Of a stretch of DNA of 64,000 nucleotides, positions 11,232-19,664 are shown in pieces; within the stretch, counting starts at the first letter, position 1, and each line of letters begins with the position of its first letter. The notes beneath the pieces were generated by a model. The model ran no database searches, had not been told where the DNA came from, and worked only from the letters and a program-made list of their open reading frames with translations. Both the position numbers and the translations under genes were made by a program. Origin of the DNA: an uncultured Desulfobulbus sp. (GTDB taxonomy: Bacteria; Desulfobacterota; Desulfobulbia; Desulfobulbales; Desulfobulbaceae); assembly GCF_963664075.1 (NCBI RefSeq), contig NZ_OY760916.1, positions 2,854,001 to 2,918,000 on the forward strand. The letters are read 5' to 3'.

Positions 11232-12004
11232 GTGCAACCGCGGCCGCGATAACCGTTTCCAACCTCACCATGGCCTATGGGAGTTTTGTGCTCCAGAGGG
11301 GCCTTGATTTTACCATCAACCAAGGGGATATTTTTGTCATCATGGGCGGATCAGGCTGCGGTAAATCTACCTTGCTGCGGCATATGATCGGGCTGATGCA
11401 ACCCGAGGAAGGTGCAATCTGGTATGGTCAACACAATTTCTGGCAACTGGATGAAAGCGAACGGGCAGCTATTTTGCGTAAGGCTGGGGTTCTCTATCAA
11501 TCAGGCGCTCTCTGGAGTTCAATGACCCTGGCAGAAAACATAGCCCTCCCCCTGGCCCACTACACCGACCTCCCCCCTCACGTCATAAACGAGCTGGTCT
11601 CTTTTAAACTGTCTCTGGTCGGTCTTTCAGGCTTTGAATCGTATTATCCGGCCCAACTTTCCGGGGGCATGCGCAAACGGGCGGCACTGGCAAGAGCCAT
11701 CGCCCTTGACCCTGATTTTCTTTTTTTTGATGAACCTTCAGCAGGCCTGGATCCTATCAGCGCCCGCAACCTGGACCAACTTATCCTCGAGCTCTGTGAG
11801 GGCTTAGGAGCCACGGTGATCATAGTGACCCACGAGCTGGCCTCCATTTATGCCGTTGGTACCAACTCAGTCTTTTTAGACAGTGAGCAAAAAACCATGT
11901 TAGCCACAGGTGATCCAAAGATGCTCCTCAAAGAATGCCAGGAAGAAACGGTTGTTCAATTTCTCACCCGGGGAACCGGGATACGGGAGGTGCGTACGGT
12001 TTGA
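11228..12004 (+). CDS. mlaF: Mla-type ABC transporter ATPase
   Basis: This is the cytoplasmic ATPase of the Mla transporter, 258 residues. It has Walker A GGSGCGKST, the family signature LSGGMRKRAALARA with Met in place of the usual Gln, and Walker B FLFFDEPSAGLDP. I chose ATG 11228 because it overlaps the permease stop (ATGA). The longer reading runs back into mlaE in another frame. The stop overlaps the next gene through TTGA. Confidence 0.95.
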   Translation: MSATAAAITVSNLTMAYGSFVLQRGLDFTINQGDIFVIMGGSGCGKSTLLRHMIGLMQPEEGAIWYGQHNFWQLDESERAAILRKAGVLYQSGALWSSMTLAENIALPLAHYTDLPPHVINELVSFKLSLVGLSGFESYYPAQLSGGMRKRAALARAIALDPDFLFFDEPSAGLDPISARNLDQLILELCEGLGATVIIVTHELASIYAVGTNSVFLDSEQKTMLATGDPKMLLKECQEETVVQFLTRGTGIREVRTV

Positions 12005-13014
12005 GTAAAAAAGCCAACCCGACCCTTATTGGTGGTTTTGTGCTGATTGCGCTGACCATCAGCATCGTTGCGATCATCGTCCTTGGTCAGATTCAACTCC
12101 GTGATCAACGTTTTCGTTGTGTTGCCTATTTTACCGGCTCACTCTATGGACTTGATGTCGGGGCACCGGTCACTTTTCGTGGAGTCAACATCGGCCGGGT
12201 CAGTGAGGTGCAGATCAACTTTGATCAAGAGGCCAACACCTATCTGATTCCGGTGACCATCGACATTGAACAGACAGCCTCGATTTCAGGAACCTCAGCC
12301 AATACGTGGGATGCCGATGTTCTACGCGCGACTCTTGGTCAAATGATTACCAATGGCCTTCGGGCTCAACTCAAAATCACCAGTTTTCTCACCGGAAAAC
12401 TCTATATCGATCTCGCCCTCCATCCTGAAAACACCGCCACCTACCGCGGCAATGAATCGAAGATACTTGAAATACCAACCATGCCCTCAGGCCTGGAGCA
12501 AATCACCCAAAAAATTGAGAGTCTTCCATTAAGTGAATTGCTCGCCAAAGCGGGGCTTGCCCTGGATGGTGTGAACCAACTGATTAATTCCACCAAGGGC
12601 CATGAGCTTTTTGAAACCGCAAACCTCAGCCTGACAAGCCTCAACACTTTGCTTGCCCACGTGGATGAAAAATTCCCGGCGCTTGCCGATACCCTTCAGG
12701 CGAGTATTCATCAGGTAGGCTCTGCGGCTCAAACGGCACAAGATTTGTTGAGAGATGGGCGTCAGGCCCTCCCTGGTCTTCGGCAGGAATTGCAGCAGAC
12801 CCTGATGAGCCTCACCAAGGCAACGGGGTCTCTTCTGCAAACACTGACCAACCTGCAAGTGTTGACAGACCAAGATTCTGCATTTATGTATCAGCTTGAG
12901 AGTTCTTTGCGAGAAATTGAACAGACAGCGACCTCCATTCGTAATATCTCCGACTTTCTCCAGCAGAACCCCAATGCCCTTATTTTTGGCCCTCAGGAGG
13001 TCCAGTTACCATGA
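12001..13014 (+). CDS. mlaD: MCE-family periplasmic lipid-binding protein
   Basis: MlaD-type proteins hold lipids in a ring of MCE domains attached to the permease. This 337-residue protein has one N-terminal membrane helix (residues 8-30), an MCE domain at roughly 40-118 and a long helical C-terminal part. The start is a TTG at 12001 that overlaps the mlaF stop (TTGA), with GGGAGG 8 bases upstream. Upstream in-frame codons lie inside mlaF. The tail is longer than in E. coli MlaD and could span part of the periplasm, as in longer MCE proteins. Confidence 0.92.
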   Translation: MSKKANPTLIGGFVLIALTISIVAIIVLGQIQLRDQRFRCVAYFTGSLYGLDVGAPVTFRGVNIGRVSEVQINFDQEANTYLIPVTIDIEQTASISGTSANTWDADVLRATLGQMITNGLRAQLKITSFLTGKLYIDLALHPENTATYRGNESKILEIPTMPSGLEQITQKIESLPLSELLAKAGLALDGVNQLINSTKGHELFETANLSLTSLNTLLAHVDEKFPALADTLQASIHQVGSAAQTAQDLLRDGRQALPGLRQELQQTLMSLTKATGSLLQTLTNLQVLTDQDSAFMYQLESSLREIEQTATSIRNISDFLQQNPNALIFGPQEVQLP

Positions 13015-13631
13015 CCCCTATCGCTCTGCTTTGCCGCTATGGTCTTTTCAGTGCTCTTGTCTTGTCACTTGCCGGCTGTTTGAGTTCAACGCCAACCGCA
13101 ACCCTCTACAGCTTGCAACGCATCAACCAGCCACCGCTGGCTCCTGGGGGGCATGGTACCCAGGAAATGATTTTAGTCCTTCCTGTACGAATAGCGCCGC
13201 ATCTTCAGGGACGCAGCCTCTTGTATCAACAGGAAGACGGAGAAGCTCGGGCAGCGGCCTCACATCTCTGGTCGGCAAGCCTGGATAAACAGCTTGCGAC
13301 CCAGCTCACAGGCCAGCTGCAACAACTTCTGGCAACTGCTAATGTGAGCCTCTTTCCTGGGCCACGGTATGCACAAGCCGGTTACCTGGTCGAGCTGGAG
13401 GTCGAGGAGTTCAGTGGTGACGGCAGCTCTTTTCGCACCCTGGCCACCTACACCATTAGCGATCGCAAAGAAAAAGTCCTCCGGCTCAGAAAAATTTATC
13501 AGCACCAAAGCACCATCGACACAACCGGGTATACCGGCTATGTTCATGCAGCGTCTTACGCCCTGGCCGATCTGAGCAAGGAGGTTGCTCGTTCCCTTGC
13601 AGCACTTGCCCCATCCCATTCAACGCAATAA
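13011..13631 (+). CDS. ABC-type transport auxiliary lipoprotein (PqiC/MlaC-position)
   Basis: This 206-residue outer-membrane-type lipoprotein has a signal peptide ending in the lipobox LAGC. The body matches the auxiliary lipoprotein family that goes with MCE systems (YxLxR-like start ATLYSLQ, then LVLPVRIAPHLQGRSLLYQ). Such lipoproteins are thought to link the MCE protein to the outer membrane. The gene overlaps mlaD by ATGA. No MlaC-type soluble shuttle is present, so this lipoprotein may fill that place. Confidence 0.85.
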   Translation: MTPIALLCRYGLFSALVLSLAGCLSSTPTATLYSLQRINQPPLAPGGHGTQEMILVLPVRIAPHLQGRSLLYQQEDGEARAAASHLWSASLDKQLATQLTGQLQQLLATANVSLFPGPRYAQAGYLVELEVEEFSGDGSSFRTLATYTISDRKEKVLRLRKIYQHQSTIDTTGYTGYVHAASYALADLSKEVARSLAALAPSHSTQ

Positions 13632-13638
13632 GCTCACC

Positions 13639-14124
13639 ATGCATACACTACGCCTTCTCTTTTGCCTTCTCTCTCTTTGCCTGTTGGCACGACCAGCCTC
13701 GGCCATGCAGGTACTCTCTACATGGATGAGTCAAACCGTCTACGTGCCAATCTACTCCCATATCTATGCTGACGACCGTTTTCGAGATCGCCCTTTTCAG
13801 CTTACGGCAACGCTCAGTATCCGCAATACCGACCCCGAGCATCCCCTCACCTTGACCAGCGTGCGCTACTATGATTCTCAGGGAAAACTCTTGCGCCATT
13901 ATTTAGCACAACCACAGACCATAGCCCCGTTAAGCTCGATACGCTTCATCGTACCGGAGTCGGATTCCCTAGGAGGGTCTGGGGCAAAATTTCTGGTTGA
14001 CTGGAAGGCGGAAGAGGCGGTGGTGGAGCCCATCGTGGAATCGGTGATGATCGGCACCAAATTACAGCAGGGCATTTCTTTTGTCTCCATGGGCCGGGTC
14101 ATTAAGGGGACCCCTGGACGCTGA
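13639..14124 (+). CDS. DUF3124 exported protein
   Basis: This 161-residue protein has a signal peptide (cleavage after ASA, about residue 22) and a beta-rich body typical of the DUF3124 family, whose function is unknown. ATG 13639 (MHTLRLLFCLL) starts directly at the signal peptide. The longer reading from 13585 lies inside the lipoprotein gene. It is 7 bp after the lipoprotein stop, and its own stop overlaps the next ATG, so it belongs to the Mla operon and may act in the periplasm with it. That functional link is inference. Confidence 0.8.
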   Translation: MHTLRLLFCLLSLCLLARPASAMQVLSTWMSQTVYVPIYSHIYADDRFRDRPFQLTATLSIRNTDPEHPLTLTSVRYYDSQGKLLRHYLAQPQTIAPLSSIRFIVPESDSLGGSGAKFLVDWKAEEAVVEPIVESVMIGTKLQQGISFVSMGRVIKGTPGR

Positions 14125-14975
14125 TGAGCATAAAAATTCCCTCCCGCCCTGTGCATCTGCAAGCCTGGTCCCGGTTGCTGATCGGCTGCTTATTGACTGG
14201 GCTTGTTGCCGGCTGCCAGGCAAAACGAACTGATGACCAGCCAAGCAGCCTTTCTGAGCCGCAACCGTTGAAGGTCGGCATTTCGCCCGACAGCCCACCG
14301 CTCATCATGAAAAAAAACGGGCAGGTTACCGGCCTTGAGCTGAGCTTTGCCCAGGGGCTTGCCCGATCGCTCAACCGCCCCTTGCAGCTGGTGGAGTTGC
14401 CTCGTCAAGAACTTGTCCCCGCTCTGCAAGCAAAACGCATCGACATCATCATGTCGGGGATGGCTGCCCCCACAGCCCAAAAGCAGAAACTGGCAACAAC
14501 GGGCCCCTATCTTATCTCGGGCCAGATTGCCCTGGTCCATCTGGATGATTTCTCCTTATTGGGCACAGGACGCAATCATCTCACCGAAAAATCTATCCGT
14601 CTGGGTGTGGTCAAAGGGAGTGCTGGTGCGCTGTTGCTTGAAGACCTGCATCCACAGGGGACTGTTCATGATTATGCTAACAGCCTTTCCGGACTCCAGG
14701 CCTTGATCATGGATCGTATTGATGTCTTCATCTCCGATCTTCCAACCAACAACTACTACGCCGCCGAATTCATTGAGCAGGGGCTGACCCCTGGCACCAC
14801 CCTCTTTACACGAGAGCCCCTGGTCTGGGGGGTTCTTCCAGAAAACACAGCGCTGCTCCAGGCCGCCAATGGTTATCTTAAAAAATTGCAAACAGAGGGC
14901 CACTTAAAGTCCCTGCTCAGCCGATGGCTCCCCTTTTATACGAATACTGCCTATAGCCCCCGCCTACATCCGTAA
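14124..14975 (+). CDS. Solute-binding (family 3) lipoprotein
   Basis: This 283-residue periplasmic binding protein has a lipobox (VAGC at about residue 30) and the bacterial family 3 solute-binding fold (KVGISPDSPPLIM, then SFAQGLA, with an RLGVVKGSAG segment). The family binds amino acids or related small molecules, or serves as a sensor domain. No amino-acid permease or ATPase is adjacent. The start overlaps the DUF3124 stop by one base (tgATG), so it is the last gene of the Mla operon. The ligand is unknown. Confidence 0.85.
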   Translation: MSIKIPSRPVHLQAWSRLLIGCLLTGLVAGCQAKRTDDQPSSLSEPQPLKVGISPDSPPLIMKKNGQVTGLELSFAQGLARSLNRPLQLVELPRQELVPALQAKRIDIIMSGMAAPTAQKQKLATTGPYLISGQIALVHLDDFSLLGTGRNHLTEKSIRLGVVKGSAGALLLEDLHPQGTVHDYANSLSGLQALIMDRIDVFISDLPTNNYYAAEFIEQGLTPGTTLFTREPLVWGVLPENTALLQAANGYLKKLQTEGHLKSLLSRWLPFYTNTAYSPRLHP

Positions 14976-14984
14976 TAGGTGGGG
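14958..14984. terminator. Hairpin between converging operons
   Basis: A 9-bp stem with one G-T pair (14958-14966 with 14976-14984) overlaps the end of the solute-binding gene and the short gap before the convergent ABC exporter gene. There is no T-run, so it is only a candidate terminator. Confidence 0.3.
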
Positions 14985-15012
14985 AGCAACAACGAAACAG
15001 ATCTCCCGCCCC

Positions 15013-16830
15013 TCAGGGAGTGCGAGGTAGTTCATCTTGTCCATCCAGGCGTACCAGTGATCTGTAGAGTGTCTCCCCGGCCATGAGTTCGTCATGGCTT
15101 CCCTGCTCAACAATCTTTCCATGTTCCATGACCACAATACGATCAGCCCGGCGAATGGTGGAAAGACGATGGGCAATCACCAGGGAAGTGCGGCCCTTAA
15201 ACCCGGCATCGATGGCCTGCTCCAGCATATTCTCCGACTCGGTATCGATAGAAGCTGTCGCCTCATCAAGAACAAGTATAGCCGGATCACGATACAGGGC
15301 TCGCACAAAGGAAAGGAGCTGCTTTTCCCCCAGACTCAGATTGAGTGCCCCTTCCCCAATACGGGTTTCCAGCCCCTGGGGCAGCCGATCAATAAAAGAG
15401 TGCAAGCCGGTCTGTTCTAAAATACGCTCCAACCTGTCCGGTTCATCGAGCTGATCGAGGATAATATTGGCCCGCACCGTATCGGGAAGGATGAAAATTT
15501 CCTGCATGATAATTCCCACTCGCTGCCGCAGGATGGCAAGTGGAACCTGGCGTACATCAACGCCATCGACCAGAACCTGCCCGGAAATCGGATCATAAAA
15601 GCGCGTTAAAAGTGAAATCAGCGTGGACTTGCCCGCCCCTGTGGATCCAACCAGTGCCAGGGTCTCTCCAGGAGAGATATGGAGATTGATCTCAGAGAGG
15701 ATGGGCTCCCCTTTTTCATAGGCAAAGTGCACATGCTGAAAATCGATCTGCCCCTGGTTGCCCAAAGCCTCAAACTGTCTGTGATCAAAACCTGCAACAA
15801 GGCGCAGAGAGGGTTGAGTATCCAGGGTCTGAAAGATGCGCTCTGCCGAGGCCATAGCCGACTGGACAATAGAATATTTTTGGGAGAGATCTCGCAGGGG
15901 CTGAAAAAAAAGGCGCATATAGGAAATAAATGCAGCCAACTCACCAATGGTTAGTTGCTCATGCATGACCTCGCCGCCACCGTACCAGATAATGAGAGCA
16001 ACCGCCATCGACCCCATGAGCTCAATCAGCGGCATAAAGGCACCAAAAACCTTGATCTGGCCGAAGGTTCGCTTCATGTACTCCTGGTTCAAGGCCGCCA
16101 AGGTATTTCTTGAGCGGGTCTCACCACCAAAGGCCTGAATAACGCCAATACCTGCAAGGGCCTCGGCAAGAAAACTATTAATCTTAGCCAACTGGGAGCG
16201 GATTGCTCGAAACTGGACGCGGGCAAAGCGAGAGAAGACCACGGTCAAGAGCACGGCCAGGGGAATGAAGATGGTCATCACCAGGGCAAGGTGCCAGTTC
16301 ATCATGTACAAAAACCAGAAGATGCCGACCAGCTTGAGCCCATCGTTAAACAGCGTCACCATCACCGAGGTGAACATCTCGTGCATATTCTGAATATCGT
16401 TGGTCAGGCGTGTCACCAGACGACCGGCTGGCTGATTATGAAAAAAGCCCAGATCCAGCGTCAAAAGATGGGTGAAGAGATTTTGCCGAAGGCGGTGCAT
16501 GATGGATTGCCCAATCCATTCCAGCAGGACCACCTGAAAAAAGGTGGCGAAAAAGATCAAAGCCACGCAGACCCCATACCAGAGGGCGATCCGCCCCAGA
16601 CCACTGATACGCGCAGCCTGCTCAAGTCCGTCATGAACGATGTACTGATCAATACCCAGCTGCATCAGGCGTGGTAGCCCAAGGGAAGCCAGGGTGACCA
16701 CCAATGAAAGCAGGATCGCCCCAAACAGGGTCAAGGCGTGTGAGCGGCAGTAGTGCAGCACCCGTCGCCAAAGGCCAAGATCCCCCAAGGATCCTTTCTG
16801 CCCCTCCTCTGAATAGCCAAAATTATGCAT
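15013..16830 (-). CDS. Heterodimeric ABC exporter subunit, MdlB-like (catalytic Walker B)
   Basis: This is a 605-residue half-transporter with six membrane helices in the first 320 residues and a C-terminal ATPase: Walker A GSTGAGKST, signature LSLGEKQ (non-canonical), Walker B LVLDEATASID with the catalytic Glu, and H-loop AHRLS. I chose ATG 16830 (MHNFGYSEEG), which overlaps the stop of the partner gene by 8 bp. The longer reading lies inside the partner. The pair matches the MdlA/MdlB arrangement. The substrate (lipid or drug) cannot be told from sequence. Confidence 0.93.
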   Translation of the reverse strand: MHNFGYSEEGQKGSLGDLGLWRRVLHYCRSHALTLFGAILLSLVVTLASLGLPRLMQLGIDQYIVHDGLEQAARISGLGRIALWYGVCVALIFFATFFQVVLLEWIGQSIMHRLRQNLFTHLLTLDLGFFHNQPAGRLVTRLTNDIQNMHEMFTSVMVTLFNDGLKLVGIFWFLYMMNWHLALVMTIFIPLAVLLTVVFSRFARVQFRAIRSQLAKINSFLAEALAGIGVIQAFGGETRSRNTLAALNQEYMKRTFGQIKVFGAFMPLIELMGSMAVALIIWYGGGEVMHEQLTIGELAAFISYMRLFFQPLRDLSQKYSIVQSAMASAERIFQTLDTQPSLRLVAGFDHRQFEALGNQGQIDFQHVHFAYEKGEPILSEINLHISPGETLALVGSTGAGKSTLISLLTRFYDPISGQVLVDGVDVRQVPLAILRQRVGIIMQEIFILPDTVRANIILDQLDEPDRLERILEQTGLHSFIDRLPQGLETRIGEGALNLSLGEKQLLSFVRALYRDPAILVLDEATASIDTESENMLEQAIDAGFKGRTSLVIAHRLSTIRRADRIVVMEHGKIVEQGSHDELMAGETLYRSLVRLDGQDELPRTP

Positions 16831-18598
16831 CGTTCTGCTGTTTCTCCACCATGATCCGATAAAAGGGATTGGCCAACAGATCCTGGTGCTGCCCCTGATC
16901 GACGATCTTGCCTCCATCAAGCAAAACAATGCGATCGGCATGCCGCAGCACATTGACCCGGTGCGAGATCAACAGGACTGATTTCCCCTCCATTGTTGCA
17001 AGGATCCCCTGGAGCACCTGCTGTTCTGTTTCCACGTCAATGGCTGAAAGGGCGTCATCAATGATGAGCAGGGGACGATCGCAAAGCAAGGCACGAGCCA
17101 GGGCCAACCGTTGCCGTTGTCCTCCCGAGAGTTTGACTCCGCGTTCCCCAATCACCGTCTGGTACCCCTCACTGAACTGGGCAATATCGGTATCAATAGC
17201 TGCCGCTTTTGCCGCCGCCTGTATCTGCTCCATGGTTGCCTCGGGACGACCAAAACTGATATTGGCGGCAATGGTGTCTGCAAAGACCACAGGTTCCTGC
17301 CCCACGTAGGCGATATTGTTTCGAATATCATCCTGAGAGAGATCATTGACATCCACACCTTGGAAAAAAAGCATGCAGTCCTCAATAGGGTACATGCGCA
17401 GCAAAATCTTACACAGGGTCGATTTTCCCGAGCCAGTTCGCCCGGTCATTCCCACAAGTCCAGGGCCTATGGTGAGATTGATACCATCTAAAGCCTTATG
17501 GGTTGCCTCGGCATACTGAAAACTCAGATTTTTACAGTTATAGGAAACCTGTTTTTTCTCTGGAAGCGGTTGAAAGGGAGGGGAAGCGACCATGGGCTTT
17601 TGGCTCAGCACCCGGTTTATACGACGCAGACTGGTAATACCGCGCTGAAAGAGGTTAGCGACCCAGCCCACTGCCATCATTGGCCAGATAAGCATATAGA
17701 GGTAACTGACAAAGGCAACAAAAGAACCAATGGTAATCTCGCCTTGAATGACCAGACTGCCTCCGTAATAGAGCAGCAGCAACATGCCCACATTCCCCAC
17801 CAGGGTGGCAATGGGAAAAAGCAGCCCCTGTATTGTGGCCACTTTAAGATTCATCCGCACATATTTTTCGCCCAGGGAGTTGAATCGTTTTTGCTGGAAC
17901 TGCTCCAGGGTATAGGCCTTGATCAGGCGCACAGAGACCAGTGTCGCCCGGGCAAACTCGGTGAGCAGAGAAAACTGCTCCTGCACCAGATTAAACCGGT
18001 GGTGCAACCGACCGGAGAGCAGTCGGGTACAGATAATCAGCACCGGCATAGGCAATAGTGCAATCATGGTCAGCTTAACCGAAATGGCCATCATAAACCC
18101 CAACGCGGCCGAGGACATCACCAGGGCATCGACGGTGGCAACCAGTCCCATGCCGCAGGCCATCTGGACCGTGGCCATATCATTACTGTTGTGGGCCATG
18201 AGATCGCCAATGGTCCAGCGCTCAAAAAATGGCTGGTCCATACGTAAAAGGTGCGCAAAAAAGCGATTACGCAACTTTTGCTCCAGGATACGGGAAAAAC
18301 CGATAATCAGATAACGCCAGGAAAAACGTAACCCCGCGACCAACAGGGCACAGAGCAGAATAAGAGCGCTGAGCTTGGTCAACTCAGGCTGGCTTGCCGT
18401 CTGTGCAGTAAGGCTGTCCACTGCTGTTTTAACAAAGCGGGGAATAATCAATTGGAGAAAATCGACCACGACCAGGGCGACAAAACCACCTAGAAGGCGC
18501 ATCCAGTGGCGCCGAAAGGTTGGACCGATGAGTCCTAATAGGGTACGAAGAGAGGCCGGAATTTCGGAAGAAAAGCTAGAATCTGAAACGTCTTGCAA
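16823..18598 (-). CDS. Heterodimeric ABC exporter subunit, MdlA-like (degenerate Walker B)
   Basis: This 591-residue half-transporter has a membrane domain in residues 30-320 and then an ATPase with Walker A GRTGSGKST, canonical signature LSGGQRQRLALARA, and Walker B LIIDDALSAID, where Asp replaces the catalytic Glu. Together with the non-canonical signature of the partner this gives one degenerate and one active ATP site, the hallmark of asymmetric exporters such as TM287/288. It begins 10 bp after the J-domain gene stop. Confidence 0.93.
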   Translation of the reverse strand: MQDVSDSSFSSEIPASLRTLLGLIGPTFRRHWMRLLGGFVALVVVDFLQLIIPRFVKTAVDSLTAQTASQPELTKLSALILLCALLVAGLRFSWRYLIIGFSRILEQKLRNRFFAHLLRMDQPFFERWTIGDLMAHNSNDMATVQMACGMGLVATVDALVMSSAALGFMMAISVKLTMIALLPMPVLIICTRLLSGRLHHRFNLVQEQFSLLTEFARATLVSVRLIKAYTLEQFQQKRFNSLGEKYVRMNLKVATIQGLLFPIATLVGNVGMLLLLYYGGSLVIQGEITIGSFVAFVSYLYMLIWPMMAVGWVANLFQRGITSLRRINRVLSQKPMVASPPFQPLPEKKQVSYNCKNLSFQYAEATHKALDGINLTIGPGLVGMTGRTGSGKSTLCKILLRMYPIEDCMLFFQGVDVNDLSQDDIRNNIAYVGQEPVVFADTIAANISFGRPEATMEQIQAAAKAAAIDTDIAQFSEGYQTVIGERGVKLSGGQRQRLALARALLCDRPLLIIDDALSAIDVETEQQVLQGILATMEGKSVLLISHRVNVLRHADRIVLLDGGKIVDQGQHQDLLANPFYRIMVEKQQNDA

Positions 18599-18608
18599 AC
18601 GATGCCCC

Positions 18609-19655
18609 CTACTTTAGGGAAGGAAGCAACTCTTCATAGGCTGCTGTTAAACGGATGAACAATTCAGGATCCCCCCCGGTATCAGGATGCAATTCCATAG
18701 CCTTTTGACGATACAGTTTGGTGAGATCACGCTTACGCATAGTGGAGAGCTTTGATGCCGAGAGTCCAAACATGGTGAAAGCCTGAGCGCGAGTGACCCG
18801 ATCCTTTGCCTTGAGATTTGACCGATTAAAACGGCGAGAATGCCCCGAGCCTGCAAACCGTGCCCAGTCGGGAGTGTGCTCGGGTACGCCATCAAAGTAC
18901 ATTACCAGGTAACGAATCAAAGAGGGTTGTAACCCTCGACTGCGGGGATAGCCTCGCCAAAACTGTTCGTTCTTGGCAATATCACAGATTTCTTGCAAAA
19001 AATACCCATCCAGCTGATCGCGATTGAGGGCATGGGGCATGGTGCGAGCGTAACTCTCGGTAAAAAAACGGGAGAGATCAAAGGTCGTTAAGATGTAACT
19101 CTGGTATTCCCTGGGCTTGAGCATCATTTCCTGCTGCATGAACATCTGCTCAATCTCATCACGGGATTTGTCAAGCAGCGTGGTATAGAGTGCAGCCCCC
19201 TTGCCACTATCGCCTCCGGCAGCGGTGGAACGACCCAGGCGGAGAAAATGGATCCTCCGCTGATCGATGGGATGGGTTTCCTCCATGGCACGGGCACGCA
19301 GTTGAGCATCGGCAGGTCGCCAGCTTCGGTGCTTACTCCGGCTGCGAAAGGGTTGTTGCCTGTTTTTAATATAGGGTGCGAGATAAGGATAGAAGAGATC
19401 TTCTATTTGTGTCTCCTCAACAGTAACTCCAAGGTTTTGCAACGTATCCAGAAAGGTTTCGTCGAGATGATAGGAGGTATCATCATCGTAAATAAAGACC
19501 TGCCCCGGGTCACCACCAAGATCCAGGATATCCCGCGAGTGAAATACTCCTCCTTGGAGATAGCTCTGGCGCAGAACAAATCCCTGCTGCAAAGGACCGG
19601 TCTCGCGTCGGGCGAGGTAAAGGCGGGTTGTCTCTTGAACTACAAGTGCTGGCAT
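18609..19655 (-). CDS. Protein with C-terminal J domain
   Basis: This 348-residue soluble protein has a J domain in its last 70 residues with the HPD motif intact (ELHPDTGGDPELF), so it can probably stimulate a DnaK. The first 270 residues are not recognised: they are Arg-rich in the middle, with no Cys cluster and no membrane helix. It lies between the two-component genes and the ABC exporter, with gaps of about 10 bp on each side, and is probably transcribed with them. The client protein is unknown. Confidence 0.8.
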   Translation of the reverse strand: MPALVVQETTRLYLARRETGPLQQGFVLRQSYLQGGVFHSRDILDLGGDPGQVFIYDDDTSYHLDETFLDTLQNLGVTVEETQIEDLFYPYLAPYIKNRQQPFRSRSKHRSWRPADAQLRARAMEETHPIDQRRIHFLRLGRSTAAGGDSGKGAALYTTLLDKSRDEIEQMFMQQEMMLKPREYQSYILTTFDLSRFFTESYARTMPHALNRDQLDGYFLQEICDIAKNEQFWRGYPRSRGLQPSLIRYLVMYFDGVPEHTPDWARFAGSGHSRRFNRSNLKAKDRVTRAQAFTMFGLSASKLSTMRKRDLTKLYRQKAMELHPDTGGDPELFIRLTAAYEELLPSLK

Positions 19656-19664
19656 ACATCTTCC

